A stretch of 64,000 nucleotides of DNA, taken from contig NZ_JACHLM010000006.1 in NCBI RefSeq assembly GCF_014207965.1, positions 62,001 through 126,000 on the forward strand, written 5' to 3'. Positions 15,783 through 25,650 of the stretch are shown here, in pieces. This DNA is from Brevundimonas bullata. Lineage in GTDB: Bacteria; Pseudomonadota; Alphaproteobacteria; Caulobacterales; Caulobacteraceae. The notes under the pieces were generated by a model. It was not told the DNA's origin. It did no database searches and worked only from the letters and a program-made list of their open reading frames with translations. Position 1 is the stretch's first letter. Each line of letters opens with the position of its first letter. A program made the translations under genes and the position numbers.

Positions 15783-17507
15783 ATGACCGAAACCGTCGCC
15801 GACCTTATCGCCGAAACCCTCGCCGACGCAGGCGTGACCCGCATATGGGGGGTGACCGGCGACAGTCTGAACGGACTGAACGACAGTCTGCGCCGCATGG
15901 GCCGGATCGACTGGATGTCGGTGCGCCATGAGGAAACAGCCGCCTTCGCAGCGGGGGCTGAAGCGGCGATCACCGGGGAACTGGCCGTCTGCGCCGGCAG
16001 TTGCGGCCCTGGCAACCTGCACCTGATCAACGGTCTGTTCGACTGCAAGCGCAACCATGTGCCGGTGCTCGCCATCGCCGCCCACATTCCCTCCTCCGAG
16101 ATCGGCCTGAATTATTTTCAGGAAACCCATCCCCAGGAGCTGTTCCGGGAGTGCGCGGATTTCGTCGAGCTGATTTCCAATCCGGCCCAGCTTCCCGAAA
16201 TGCTTCACCGCGCCCTGAACGTTGCAATCGGACAGAAGGGCGTCGCCGTCCTCGTGTTGCCGGGTGATGTGGCGCTGGCCCCGTCGCCGGTATCCCCAAC
16301 GCCCCGCTATACGGCGCCCCGCCCGCCCCGGATTCTCCCCCCCGAGGACGAGATGGATCGCTTCGCCGCCCTGCTGGATCAGAGCCAGGCCGTCACCATT
16401 CTCGCGGGCAGCGGGTGCGCCGGTCATCATGACGCCCTGGTCGAGCTGGCCGAGCGGCTGAAGGCTCCGATCGTCCACGCCCTGCGCGGCAAGGAGCATG
16501 TCGAATGGGACAATCCCTTCGACGTGGGCATGACAGGTCTGATCGGCTTCTCGTCCGGCTATCACGCACTGATGTCCAGCGACACCGTCCTGATGCTCGG
16601 CTCCGACTTCCCGTATCGCGCCTTCTATCCGAAGGAGGCGCGAATACTTCAGGTTGATCGCGATCCGGGCGCCCTGGGCCGGCGCGCGCCCCTCACACTG
16701 GGTCTGGTCGGCGACGTCGGCGAGACCCTGACGGCGCTCCTGCCCCGGTTGAAGGCGAGACCTGACCGCGACTTCCTCGACCGGGCCCTAAAGCACTACG
16801 CCTCAGCGCGTCAGGCGCTCGACGACCTTGCGACCCCGTCCGTCCGGGGACGCCCCATCCATCCCCAGTATCTGACCCGCCGCATCGACGAGATCGCGGC
16901 CAAGGACGCCATCTTCACCGCCGATGTCGGCACCCCGACCGTCTGGGCGGCGCGCTATCTGACGATGAACGGGCGGCGGCGGCTGCTCGGCTCGTTCAAC
17001 CACGGCTCCATGGCCAACGCCATGCTGCAGGGGATCGGCGCCCAGGCCGCCGCGCCCGACCGCCAGGTCGTTTCCCTGTCCGGAGACGGCGGCTTCACCA
17101 TGATGATGGGCGACTTCATCACACTGTCGCAGCTCGACCTGCCGGTGAAGGTGGTGGTCTATAACAACGGTTCTCTGGGCTTTGTGGCCATGGAGATGAA
17201 GGCGGGCGGCTATCTGGACACCGGCACCGACCTGAAAAACCCCGATTTCGCCGCCATGGCCCGCGCCATGGGGGTCAAGGGCATCCGGGTCGAGGCGTCC
17301 GACGATGTCGATGCGGCGCTCATGGAAGCCTTCGCCCACCCCGGCCCGGCGCTGGTCGACGTGGTGACGGCCAAGCAGGAACTGGTGATGCCGCCGAAGA
17401 TCCAGCTTGAACAGGCCAAGGGCTTCAGCCTCTATATGCTGCGGGCGATCATCAACGGACGTGGCGACGAAGTGGTCGAACTGGCCCGCACGAACCTGCG
17501 TCGCTAG
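15783..17507 (+). CDS. poxB: Pyruvate oxidase / ubiquinone-dependent pyruvate dehydrogenase
   Basis: 574 aa, the PoxB length. The Pyr domain has [16 protein letters not shown] (catalytic Glu). The PP domain has [15 protein letters not shown] and [13 protein letters not shown]. The last about 25 residues ([24 protein letters not shown]) form an amphipathic helix like the membrane-binding tail of E. coli PoxB. The enzyme decarboxylates pyruvate to acetate and CO2 and passes electrons through FAD to ubiquinone, bypassing the pyruvate dehydrogenase complex. GAGGAG precedes the start. It lies 133 bp downstream of the HMA gene on the same strand, so copper-dependent expression is likely if they share a transcript. 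Confidence 0.9.
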   Translation: MTETVADLIAETLADAGVTRIWGVTGDSLNGLNDSLRRMGRIDWMSVRHEETAAFAAGAEAAITGELAVCAGSCGPGNLHLINGLFDCKRNHVPVLAIAAHIPSSEIGLNYFQETHPQELFRECADFVELISNPAQLPEMLHRALNVAIGQKGVAVLVLPGDVALAPSPVSPTPRYTAPRPPRILPPEDEMDRFAALLDQSQAVTILAGSGCAGHHDALVELAERLKAPIVHALRGKEHVEWDNPFDVGMTGLIGFSSGYHALMSSDTVLMLGSDFPYRAFYPKEARILQVDRDPGALGRRAPLTLGLVGDVGETLTALLPRLKARPDRDFLDRALKHYASARQALDDLATPSVRGRPIHPQYLTRRIDEIAAKDAIFTADVGTPTVWAARYLTMNGRRRLLGSFNHGSMANAMLQGIGAQAAAPDRQVVSLSGDGGFTMMMGDFITLSQLDLPVKVVVYNNGSLGFVAMEMKAGGYLDTGTDLKNPDFAAMARAMGVKGIRVEASDDVDAALMEAFAHPGPALVDVVTAKQELVMPPKIQLEQAKGFSLYMLRAIINGRGDEVVELARTNLRR

Positions 17508-17718
17508 CTCCGCCGCCGACGGCTTTGAACAGCCCCCTGCGCCGATCTTGCCGCCGCCTTTCCCGGCGTTAAGGTGAAACGCGGCGTCGGTCAGACAACC
17601 GAGTCTCAAGGGGGAGATCAATCTTGACCAGCCGCGCCTGCCCTACCCTTGCCTGTCCTGACTTTGCCTGTCCGGGCCTCTCCTGTCTGACGACGCCGGT
17701 CGCTGTGGCTCCAAGCGA

Positions 17719-18471
17719 ATGAAGCTGCTTCGTCTTTCCGCCCAGATCCACAAATGGATCGCGGTTCTGGTCGGTTTGCAGATACTGTTCTGGGTCGGCG
17801 GCGGTCTGGTCATGACCGCCATTCCGATCGAGACTGTCCGTGGCGAGCACAGGGTGCGGACGGCGCAGCCCCAGGCGCTGGACCTGACCGGCATACGCGC
17901 CCTCGACGCGGTCGTCGCCGAGCGGAATCTGACGCCGACGCGCGCCGAGCTTAAATCGACGCCGCGCGGCCCCGCCTGGCTGCTGACACCGACGGAAGGC
18001 GCGCCGATCACCCTGGACGCGCGCACGGGTCAGACGTTTGCACCGCTGGAAGCAGACGAGGCCCGGCGACTGGCGACGGCTGTTTATCGCGGCGGGGCCC
18101 AGGCCGTCGCGGCGACGCGGCTCAACGACGCCAAGCGCGAGACAGGTCGCACGGGTCCGCTCTGGCGTGTCGATTTCAATGACCGGGAAAAAACCCGTTT
18201 CTACGTCTCGCCCGACACCGGCGAGGTCATAACGCGCCGGTCCGCCGTCTGGCGTCTGTACGACTTCTTCTGGCGCCTGCACATTCTGGACTTCAAGACA
18301 GGCGAGAACTTCAACCACCCGCTGCTCATCGCCGCCAGCGCCCTGTCGCTCGTCGTCGTCCTGTCCGGCTTCGTGCTGCTCTGGATCAGGCTAGAGCGCG
18401 ATTTCGTGCAGTGGCGCGTCCGTCGCGGCGGCAAACCGCGCCGGACGTCGGGACGGACAGGCAATTCCTGA
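17719..18471 (+). CDS. PepSY-domain membrane protein
   Basis: 250 aa. The N-terminal segment (LSAQIHKWIAVLVGLQILFWVGGGLVM) is a membrane helix with a conserved His, and a second membrane helix lies near residues 199-221. The loop between has PepSY-type sequence (PITLDARTGQ, VSPDTGEVITRRSAVWRLYDFFWRLHILDFKTGENFNHP). PepSY-TM proteins often accompany metal transport or metal reduction; the HxxxD-like residues near both helices suggest haem or metal binding, which is not shown. It is 211 bp after poxB and converges on copC. Function unknown beyond family membership. Confidence 0.75.
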   Translation: MKLLRLSAQIHKWIAVLVGLQILFWVGGGLVMTAIPIETVRGEHRVRTAQPQALDLTGIRALDAVVAERNLTPTRAELKSTPRGPAWLLTPTEGAPITLDARTGQTFAPLEADEARRLATAVYRGGAQAVAATRLNDAKRETGRTGPLWRVDFNDREKTRFYVSPDTGEVITRRSAVWRLYDFFWRLHILDFKTGENFNHPLLIAASALSLVVVLSGFVLLWIRLERDFVQWRVRRGGKPRRTSGRTGNS

Positions 18472-18554
18472 AGGCGCCGCCCGGTCGTCATGGCGGCGGT
18501 CAGGCAATGGCGATGACGCCGGGATCATCCGGCGTCATCGCTCGCCTCAGGGGG

Positions 18555-18965
18555 TCAGTGAACCATGAAACGCACGGCGCCGTTCACGGCTTGCCCATCA
18601 GCGCCCTGAGCGGTCCAGTTCAGGGTGTAGTTGCCCGCCGCGAGACGCGGCAGGGCCGTCGAGACCTGCCTGGACGCCGCCGCCGCCGTCACCGGCGCCT
18701 GAATGGCCGCACGGCCCTGCGGCGTGATGGTGACGCTGCGCAAGGTCATCGGCTGAGGGAAAGTCGCCGAGAAACGCTGCGGCGAGCCATTCAGCATGGC
18801 CCCGTCCGCCGGGACGGTGACGACGCCGCTCGGCGTCGCCGCCGAAGCCTGGGCGCGCGGCGCAGAGCCATGGTCGCCGTGACCGGCGTGGCCCTGTTGC
18901 TGGGCCAGAACCGGCGTGGCGATGAAAACAGCCGCGACAGCGGCCAGCAGGGTGGATTTACGCAT
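18555..18965 (-). CDS. copC: CopC-family periplasmic copper-binding protein
   Basis: 136 aa from the ATG at 18965, which has AAGGAG upstream; a longer frame to 19076 has no signal peptide at its start. A Sec signal peptide ends at LAQ. A short His-rich stretch follows (GHAGHGDHG), then the CopC beta-barrel (VPADGAMLNGSPQRFSATFPQPM ... GNYTLNWTAQGADGQAVNGAVRFMVH). It binds copper in the periplasm. It is the third gene of copA-copB-copC, 11 bp after copB. Confidence 0.85.
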   Translation of the reverse strand: MRKSTLLAAVAAVFIATPVLAQQQGHAGHGDHGSAPRAQASAATPSGVVTVPADGAMLNGSPQRFSATFPQPMTLRSVTITPQGRAAIQAPVTAAAASRQVSTALPRLAAGNYTLNWTAQGADGQAVNGAVRFMVH

Positions 18966-18976
18966 GTCTTTTCTCC

Positions 18977-20236
18977 TTAGAACCACGCACGCACACCAAC
19001 GACCACCCGGGTGTGCTCGGGCTCGCCGCCCATGGCGCGCGTCAGGTCGGCGGTGCCGCCCAGATCGCTGCTCCATTCGACCCCGACATAGGGGGCGAAT
19101 TCCTTTTTGAACTCGTAGCGAAGGCGCACTCCGGCCGAAACATGGGTCAGACCCGACGCCAGTTGCAGTTCAGGAATGTCCGAAGCCGACGCCTCGACCT
19201 CCACACGCGGCTGCAGGATCAGCTTCTGGGTGATGCGCTGGTCATACTCCGCCTCGAAACGTGCGGTCAGGTCGCCCTCGGTCGACAGAAAGGCCGCACC
19301 GTCGACCTCGAACCAATAGGGCGCCAGTCCCTGGATGCCCAACACCAGATGGGTCGTGTCTTCTCCACCCTCGCGGAAGTCCTGACGCACGCCCGCCTGG
19401 ACATCCCAGAAGGGCGCGACGGCCCGACTGTAAAGCGCCTGGACTTCACCTTCGACCTCGCCATCGCCGCCGAAGTCGCCGCCGCCCTCTGACTTCCACC
19501 AGAAGCGGTTGATGTCGCCCCCGGTCCAGCCGCCGACATCCCACGCCCAGTTTTCGTTTCCGTCGCCGAAACCGGCCTCAAGCCGATCAATGACCACGGC
19601 CGTGGTGCGAATATCGCCATTCTCGCGCACCAGAACCTCGCGCGCGCTCGACATCGCCGCCTCGCCGAAGATGGCGTCCGCCGCATGGCGCGGACCCGAC
19701 AGCGCCGCAGCCGGCGGCGGCGGGACAGGCGGACGTCCGGCGTCATTGGCGCTGGTCGGCACATCGGGCGGCCCCATGCTGGTCATGCCGCTCATGTCGT
19801 GACCCGCATGCGGATCGGCCTGAGAACTGGCCTGAGAACCAGCCTGAGACATGGCGCTCATATCGTGGCCTGCATGTGGGTTCCCGGCCTGAGGCGTCAT
19901 GGAACTCATGTCGTGACCCGCATGCGGGTCCGCAGCCTGAGGCGCCATGGCGCTCATGTCGTGGCCGGCGTGCGGATCGGCCTGCGTCGGAGCCGGGGTC
20001 TGCGTCTGAGCCGGAGTCTGGGCCGGGCGCTGGGCCGCGCTCATGTCGTGCCCCGCATGAGGGTCCGCGGCTTGAGACGTCATGGCGCTCATGTCGTGAC
20101 CTGCATGTGGGTCGCTTACGGTGGCCGCAGGGGTCTGCGGCGCGTTCTGGGCGGACGGGTTCTGACTGTGATCCTGAGCCGAAACCGTCCCTGCGGCGGC
20201 CATCAGAGGCAGAAGACCGATCGCGAGCCGGATCAT
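18977..20236 (-). CDS. copB: CopB/PcoB-type outer membrane copper resistance protein
   Basis: 419 aa. A signal peptide (1-20) is followed by a low-complexity region with six copies of a (D/N)PHAGHDMS motif at residues 42-151, then the CopB beta-barrel from about residue 185 (HAADAIFGEAAMSSAREVLVRE ... EPHTRVVVGVRAWF-type end, actual EPEHTRVVVGVRAWF). CopB proteins reside in the outer membrane and sequester or release copper; the repeats offer about 12 His and many Met ligands. The start overlaps the copA stop by 4 nt, indicating translational coupling. Confidence 0.92.
   Translation of the reverse strand: MIRLAIGLLPLMAAAGTVSAQDHSQNPSAQNAPQTPAATVSDPHAGHDMSAMTSQAADPHAGHDMSAAQRPAQTPAQTQTPAPTQADPHAGHDMSAMAPQAADPHAGHDMSSMTPQAGNPHAGHDMSAMSQAGSQASSQADPHAGHDMSGMTSMGPPDVPTSANDAGRPPVPPPPAAALSGPRHAADAIFGEAAMSSAREVLVRENGDIRTTAVVIDRLEAGFGDGNENWAWDVGGWTGGDINRFWWKSEGGGDFGGDGEVEGEVQALYSRAVAPFWDVQAGVRQDFREGGEDTTHLVLGIQGLAPYWFEVDGAAFLSTEGDLTARFEAEYDQRITQKLILQPRVEVEASASDIPELQLASGLTHVSAGVRLRYEFKKEFAPYVGVEWSSDLGGTADLTRAMGGEPEHTRVVVGVRAWF
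19784..20113 (-). repeat. Six copper-ligand repeats inside copB
   Basis: In-frame degenerate repeats encoding PHAGHDMS(A/S/G)M or close variants occur at residues 42-52, 58-68, 87-97, 103-113, 119-129 and 141-151. Spacers are variable and rich in Ala, Gln and Thr. Copy number is likely to vary between strains through recombination. Confidence 0.9.
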
Positions 20237-22038
20237 GCGGCGTCTCCATCGAGGGGTCGCACGGTCACGACGTTGAACATGCCCGCATGCATGTGCATCA
20301 GCATGTGGCAGTGGAAGGCCCAGTCGCCCGGCGCATCGGCGGTCAGGTCAAAAGTGACCTTGGAGCCGGGCGCGACATTGACCGTGTGCTTCAACGGCTG
20401 ATGCCCGGCCGGCCCGCCCGTCACCAGCTCAAAGAAGTGGCCATGCAGATGGATCGGGTGGGACATCATGGTGTCGTTCACCAGCGTCACCCGCACGCGC
20501 TCGTCGCGCTCGAAGCGGATCGGCTCGACCAGTTCAGAGAATTTTCGACCGTCGAAACCCCACATGAACCGCTCCATATTGCCGGTCAGGTGGATTTCCA
20601 TCGAACGCGCCGGGGGCCGCTGATCCTTGTTCGGCGTCAGGGACGCCAGATCGGTATAGACCAGCACGCGATGCGGTTCGTTCTCCAGCCCCATGGGCCG
20701 TTCAGCCAGACGGTTGGCGGGCGACGGCGCCACCATGTCCACCCCGACGCCCACCGCCATATTGGCCGGCGCATTGTCGGGATTGCGCATGTCATGGCCC
20801 ATGTTTCCATGATCCATGGGCGCGGCCTGTCCCATGCCGTCCTGCGCCATGGCGGAATGATCCATGCCGCTCATGTCCATGCCGCTGTGGTCCATGCCGC
20901 CCATGTCCATGCCGCTGTGATCCATCCCGGCCATGCTTCCCATGCCCATGTCGCGCATGGTCAGGGTCGGCACCTGCCGGAGGGGGGGAACCTCCGCCGT
21001 CATGCCCATACGGGGGGCCAGCGTCGCCCGCCCCATGCCCGAACGGTCGACCGCTTCGGAGACGATGGTATAGGCGCGGTCCTCGGTCGGCTGGACGATG
21101 ACGTCATAGGTCTCGGCCACTGAAATCTGGAACTCGTCCGTCTCGACCGGCCGCACATTCTCGCCGTCGGCATTGACCACCGTCATGGCCAGACCCGGAA
21201 TGCGCACGTTGAAGATGGTCATGGCCGAGGCGTTGATGACGCGCAGCCGCACCCGCTCTCCCGGCCGGAACAGACCCGTCCAGTTCTCCTGCGGGCCATG
21301 GCCGTTGATCAGATAGGTGTAGGTCGTCCCGGTGACGTCCGAGATGTCACGCGGATCCATGCGCATCGATCCCCACATGCGCCGATCAGCCGGGCTGACG
21401 CCGTCCTCACCGGACAGCAGGCCCGCCAGGGTGGTGCGCTGCTGGTTGAAATAGCCGGGGCTTTTCTTCAGCTTATCCAGGATCTGGTGCGGATGCATGA
21501 AGCTCCAGTCCGCCAGCACCAGCACATGTTCGCGGTCATAGGCCACGGGATCGGTCCCGGCCGGGTCGATGACCAGGGGCCCGTAATGGCCCATCGCCTC
21601 CTGAAGGCCGGAATGCGAATGATACCAGTAGGTCCCCGACTGGATCACCGGAAACTCATAGACAAAGGTTTCGCGCGGGCGGATGCCGGGAAAGCTGATG
21701 CCCGGCACACCGTCCATCTGGAACGGCAGCAACAGGCCATGCCAGTGGATGGATGTGTCCTCGTCCAGGGTGTTGGTCACCATCAGCCGGACGTTCTGCC
21801 CTTCGCGCAGCCGCACCAGCGGCGCAGGCACGGTTCCATTGACAGTGACGGCATGACCGGTGCGCCCGCCGACGGTGAACGGCGAATGGCCGACGCTGAG
21901 GCGAACCTCTGGCCCTTCAAGGGTCGGCAGCGTCGGCGCGAGCCCCCGCGACCCCGACTGCGCCCATGCCGGCATCAGCCCCTGAGCCGCCCACAGCCCC
22001 GCCGCGCCGCCAAAGAGGGCCCGTCTATGAAGCCTCAT
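20233..22038 (-). CDS. copA: CopA/PcoA-type periplasmic multicopper oxidase
   Basis: 601 aa. A twin-arginine signal (LHRRALFGGAAGLW) directs folded export. The copper motifs are complete: HWHGLLLPFQMDGVP, WYHSHSG, HPIHLHGHFFEL and HCHMLMHMHAGMF. A Met/His-rich insert at about residues 355-420 (repeats of MDHSGMDM) is typical of CopA and binds extra Cu(I). The enzyme oxidises Cu(I) to Cu(II) in the periplasm. It is the first gene of copA-copB-copC; GGAG lies 7 nt before the start. Confidence 0.95.
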   Translation of the reverse strand: MRLHRRALFGGAAGLWAAQGLMPAWAQSGSRGLAPTLPTLEGPEVRLSVGHSPFTVGGRTGHAVTVNGTVPAPLVRLREGQNVRLMVTNTLDEDTSIHWHGLLLPFQMDGVPGISFPGIRPRETFVYEFPVIQSGTYWYHSHSGLQEAMGHYGPLVIDPAGTDPVAYDREHVLVLADWSFMHPHQILDKLKKSPGYFNQQRTTLAGLLSGEDGVSPADRRMWGSMRMDPRDISDVTGTTYTYLINGHGPQENWTGLFRPGERVRLRVINASAMTIFNVRIPGLAMTVVNADGENVRPVETDEFQISVAETYDVIVQPTEDRAYTIVSEAVDRSGMGRATLAPRMGMTAEVPPLRQVPTLTMRDMGMGSMAGMDHSGMDMGGMDHSGMDMSGMDHSAMAQDGMGQAAPMDHGNMGHDMRNPDNAPANMAVGVGVDMVAPSPANRLAERPMGLENEPHRVLVYTDLASLTPNKDQRPPARSMEIHLTGNMERFMWGFDGRKFSELVEPIRFERDERVRVTLVNDTMMSHPIHLHGHFFELVTGGPAGHQPLKHTVNVAPGSKVTFDLTADAPGDWAFHCHMLMHMHAGMFNVVTVRPLDGDAA

Positions 22039-22054
22039 GCTCTACTCCGCCTGG

Positions 22055-22084
22055 ATTATGCCCGCCTCGCGAGCCTTTTATCAA
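22055..22084 (-). promoter_or_regulatory. Promoter of the copABC operon
   Basis: Minus-strand TTGATA (22084-22079) and CATAAT (22060-22055) are separated by 18 bp, with the copA start 17 bp further on. This is a normal housekeeping-type promoter with a very short leader. No CopR box or CueR dyad is obvious. Confidence 0.5.
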
Positions 22085-22175
22085 ATTTACGCAAGAAAAA
22101 GCCGCGCCCCTCGCGACAGGGCGCCGCACCCTTCGCCGCACCGCCATTCCGGCGTGACGGATGGCCAAGTCGGCC

Positions 22176-22455
22176 TCAGACGTCCCGAAGCCTGGACAGA
22201 CTGGCCGCAAGACTGCGACGCGCCCTGGCCACGCGCGCCTCGACGGTCTTGATCGAGACGCCCAGAATCGCGGCGGCCTGCGCCTAACTCAGGCCGTCCA
22301 TAGCCGTCAACAGCAGCGGCTCCTTCAATTCGGAGGCAGGGCCACGACTGAACGGTTAAGGGCCGAGAGCAGTTCCCGCGTCGTGAGACTGTCATCAGGC
22401 GCAGGCGCGCCCTCCCCACCCTCAACGCCTCGGCGCTGTCGAGCGGCGCCGGCGG
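22176..22455 (-). pseudogene. Decayed ECF sigma factor (CnrH/NccH-like)
   Basis: The minus strand encodes the linker and region 4 of an ECF sigma factor, but broken. One frame gives LTTRELLSALNRSVVALPPN, a one-base loss near 22325 shifts to ELKEPLLLTAMDGLS, an in-frame TAG at 22286-22284 interrupts, and AQAAAILGVSIKTVEARVAR (the DNA-reading helix) continues to a normal stop. The TAG replaces a codon that is usually Gln or Tyr in this position (CAG to TAG needs one change). Region 2 is missing. It lies directly after the decayed sensor gene and upstream of copA, so it is probably a dead regulator of this region. Confidence 0.7.
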
Positions 22456-22493
22456 GCGGCGCAGGCTTCAAGGCTCTTATGAGTCACCGACGC

Positions 22494-22938
22494 TCATGCG
22501 CCCTCGGCGAGAATCGCGACAACCAGCTTCCCGTCGAACCGATCCGCCTGAACCGGCGTCTCACCATTCTCATTTCGGAAATGTGCGTGATGGTCGCCTG
22601 CTGAAGCTCCCCTATGGCGTCATGGAAGTGATCGACGGCGGGCCGCACGACGCTCACATCCCCGTCGCTGGCGGAAATGGCGGCGGCCAATTCTCGATTC
22701 GCGGCCTGGACGCGGGCCTCGAGTGCGATCCGCCGGGGCGCGAAGCGCGCCTCAATAGCCTCGATACGGACGCCTTGATCGGCGTCAAGCGCCAGATCGC
22801 GGTAAACGATGGCATGCAGCGAGGGCGGCGCATCGCGTTTCTGCACCCAGGCGCCCCCGCCCCACGCCCCCCCGCGCCACTGGCGATCAGCGCTAGAGCG
22901 ACGGTGCCGGCGACCGACTTCCATCCCATCGACATCAC
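22494..22938 (-). pseudogene. Decayed CnrX-like periplasmic heavy-metal sensor
   Basis: Three reading frames must be joined to make one protein. A membrane anchor (GWKSVAGTVALALIASGAG) is broken in a G-rich tract near 22870. The main sensor helices follow (SLHAIVYRDLALDADQGVRI, then HDAIGELQQATITHISEMR). After a one-base loss near 22570 comes a natural C-terminus (ETPVQADRFDGKLVVAILAEGA). The sequence matches periplasmic heavy-metal sensor proteins that hold an ECF sigma inactive. The frame breaks need resequencing because two lie in or near homopolymers. Confidence 0.68.
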
Positions 22939-23042
22939 CGACCTTCCAGCCGCGCGAGCGAGAATGCAGCAATATGAACTGTTCGGTCATCCCCCGGCAT
23001 GCGCCGTCGCCTTGACGTGAGAGCGACGGCGCAATTGGACCC

Positions 23043-25556
23043 TCAGAAGCTGTAGCGCAGCCCCACGCCATAGGTCGCCGGGGCGCCGACCAGCCGCGAC
23101 GCGCCGTTCAGCTCCGGGAAGTAGACCTCGTCGGTGATGTTGCGGCCATAGGCGTAGACCGCCCAGTTGGCCGCGCTCTCCAGTTCCACCCGTGCGTTCA
23201 GCAGGGTGTAGGCCTCAGCCGTATTGCCCGGCGCGGCGTTCAGGCGGTTGCTTTCCTCGCCGTGGTGCGAAACCGACAGCCGTGTGTCCAGACGCCAGCC
23301 GTTGGCCAGCATCAGCCCGTGGTTCAGCGAGGCGGTGGCCGTCACGTCCGGCGCGCCCGGGAGGGGATCCCCGACCGTCGACAGCACCTCGGCCACGCGC
23401 GCCGAGCTGAAGGAGATGATCTCGGTGTCCAGGAAGGCCGCCGCCACATCCAGGTCCAGCGTCTGGTTCGCCCCTTCGAACAGCAGGGCGTTGACGGCGA
23501 ACTCCACGCCCTTGCTCTCGGCCTCGCCGACGTTGGCGCGACCATTGGTGTCGTTGGCCAGGCGGGTCGTCGCCTGCAGCTCCTTGAACCTGTAGCTGAA
23601 GGCGTCCAGCGAGAGGCGCAGGCGGGCTGTCGTCCAGCGCAGCCCGGTCTCGTAGGCGATGACGGTCTCGGACTCGAACGGCAGGGTCTCGGCCTGGGTG
23701 AAGATGGAGGTGCCGTCGAAGCCGCCGCCGCGATAGCCTGTCCCCGCCGAGACGAAGACGTTCAGGTTCGGAGTGAAGGCGTACCTGGCCGTGACCCGGC
23801 CCGAGACATTGTCGTCCTCGAAAGCGCGGTCCCAGATGAAGGGGTTGGTCGTTGCGAAGGTGGTGGTGAAGGTCGAGATGCCCCAGGGGTTCAGGTCATC
23901 GTTGCGACCGCTGAAGGTCGCCTCGTCTCGCGTGTAGCGCAGGCCGCCCGACAGGGTCAGCTTGTCGGTCAGGTCATAGTCCGCCTGGCCGAAGACGGCG
24001 AAGCTGTTGCGGGTCTGCTTGTGCAGGTTGTCGTACTTGGTCCGGGCCGTATAGCTGGTCCAGTGGGTGTCGAAGTCGATGTCGTCCGAGACGTAGAAGA
24101 CGCCCGCGATCCAGTCCAGGCGGCCGCCGGTGTCGTCGCTGAGGCGCATTTCCAGCGACGCCTGGCTCAGCGTCTCGTCGGCGTCGAAACGCGAGGCCGG
24201 ATAGGGCGAACCGTCGCCGTTGCCCCGGACCGAACGGGTCGTGCCCTGGACGTTGCCGATCACGGCCAGGTTCAGGTTGTCAGCAAACCGATGCGCCAGC
24301 GCGGCCGACACGCCGTAGATGTCGATGCTCTGGGTCGGATATTCGGACGAATAGAACTCGTAGGGGTCGTCGTTCTCGCCAGCGTTGGCGATGTTGCTGT
24401 CCAGCGCCGCCGAGATGCGGTCGTACTGGCGCGTGTCGCCCCGGTCGCGGCTGCCGAACAGCTTCACGGTCAGGTTGGTGTCCGGCGTGAAGTCGAAGGC
24501 GACCGTGGCCCGGCCGGCGAACAGGTCCTTGTCGCCGAAGCCTTCGCGACGGCCCGGATCGACGATGGCCGGAACCTGGGTCTGGACGACCCCGCCGATG
24601 ACCGGGCGATAGCCGGCCAGGTCGCCCGCGCCCGCGCCGGTCATGAAGCCCCCGCCCTGCTCGGCCAGGACGGCCAGGCGCACGCCGATCTTGTCGCTCA
24701 GCGGCCCGCCGACAGCGGCCTCCATGGCGGTGTAGTCATGGCTGCCGATCTCGAGACGCCCGCCGCCCTCGACCACCTCGCCCGGCCCCTTGGTGATGGC
24801 GTTGATCACGCCCGCCGTGGTGTTGCGTCCATAAAGGGTGCCCTGCGGTCCCTTCAGAATCTCGACCCGGTCCAGGTCGAACAGGGGCATGCCCAGATAG
24901 GCGTTGGAGGTCTGGTAGACGCCATCGACATGAAGGGCGACCGAGGGGTTGCCGTTGGGCTTGTAGTCATCGGCGCCGCCGATGCCTCGAATGCTGATCA
25001 GGCCGTAGTTGGTGCCGCCGAAGGCGTAGTTGACCGAGACGCCCGGAACCTCGTCCACCAAACCGGTCACGCTGTCTATGCCGCGGCGCTGGGCGTCGTC
25101 GCCGTCCAGCACCGTGACGGCCAGCGGCACGTCCTGGATTCGCTGAGCGCGCTTCTGGGCCGTGACGATCACGTCCTCGATGGCCGTGACGTCTCCGGTT
25201 CCGGCGTCAGCGCGGTCGACTGCAACAGAAAAGGTGCGCGCGCCGACCGGCGTCACGGTCAGGCCCGTACCCTCCACCATGCGGCGCAGCGCCTCGGCGG
25301 GCGCCAAGACGCCGACCACGCGGTTGGCGCGACGGCCGCGCACGGCTTCCGGCGCGAACAGCACCTGCACGTCGGCGGTGCGGGCCAGGGTCGTCAGCCC
25401 CTCCTCCATCGACTGGCCTTCAATGGCGAAGGAGACGACTGCGCCGCCGTTCGGCGACTGGGCCAGAACCGGCGTCGCCGCTGCGACCGCGGCGACGGCC
25501 GAGCAGGCCAGAAGCATGCGCTTGAAGGCGCCGGCGCGCGGCTTGGAAATGAACAT
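23043..25556 (-). CDS. TonB-dependent receptor with N-terminal STN signalling domain
   Basis: 837 aa. A signal peptide (to about 32) is followed by a secretin/TonB N-terminal domain ([21 protein letters not shown], residues 42-110), the TonB box-plug region ([20 protein letters not shown]), the plug ([20 protein letters not shown]) and a 22-strand barrel ending in Phe (GVGLRYSF). The STN domain signals to a FecR partner; fecR lies 95 bp upstream and fecI before it. It imports an unknown ligand across the outer membrane and reports its presence. Divergent linkage to a secreted phosphoesterase hints at a phosphorylated or metal-chelate ligand (inference). Confidence 0.92.
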   Translation of the reverse strand: MFISKPRAGAFKRMLLACSAVAAVAAATPVLAQSPNGGAVVSFAIEGQSMEEGLTTLARTADVQVLFAPEAVRGRRANRVVGVLAPAEALRRMVEGTGLTVTPVGARTFSVAVDRADAGTGDVTAIEDVIVTAQKRAQRIQDVPLAVTVLDGDDAQRRGIDSVTGLVDEVPGVSVNYAFGGTNYGLISIRGIGGADDYKPNGNPSVALHVDGVYQTSNAYLGMPLFDLDRVEILKGPQGTLYGRNTTAGVINAITKGPGEVVEGGGRLEIGSHDYTAMEAAVGGPLSDKIGVRLAVLAEQGGGFMTGAGAGDLAGYRPVIGGVVQTQVPAIVDPGRREGFGDKDLFAGRATVAFDFTPDTNLTVKLFGSRDRGDTRQYDRISAALDSNIANAGENDDPYEFYSSEYPTQSIDIYGVSAALAHRFADNLNLAVIGNVQGTTRSVRGNGDGSPYPASRFDADETLSQASLEMRLSDDTGGRLDWIAGVFYVSDDIDFDTHWTSYTARTKYDNLHKQTRNSFAVFGQADYDLTDKLTLSGGLRYTRDEATFSGRNDDLNPWGISTFTTTFATTNPFIWDRAFEDDNVSGRVTARYAFTPNLNVFVSAGTGYRGGGFDGTSIFTQAETLPFESETVIAYETGLRWTTARLRLSLDAFSYRFKELQATTRLANDTNGRANVGEAESKGVEFAVNALLFEGANQTLDLDVAAAFLDTEIISFSSARVAEVLSTVGDPLPGAPDVTATASLNHGLMLANGWRLDTRLSVSHHGEESNRLNAAPGNTAEAYTLLNARVELESAANWAVYAYGRNITDEVYFPELNGASRLVGAPATYGVGLRYSF

Positions 25557-25650
25557 GGGAGCCCCTGAAAACTGGTCGGCCGCTCGTCGGCGGCTCCCCC
25601 TCAGAAACGAAAGGCGCCCTGCAGACCCCCACCCCGTCGTGGAAATTTCA

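Noticed and set aside
17569..17718. Repeated CCTGTCC motifs before the PepSY gene as an operator array
   Set aside because: Spacing is irregular and no known regulator matches; more likely low-complexity sequence.
23262..25568. 768-aa plus-strand frame opposite the TonB receptor
   Set aside because: Antisense shadow with no signal or motif; receptor is complete on the other strand.
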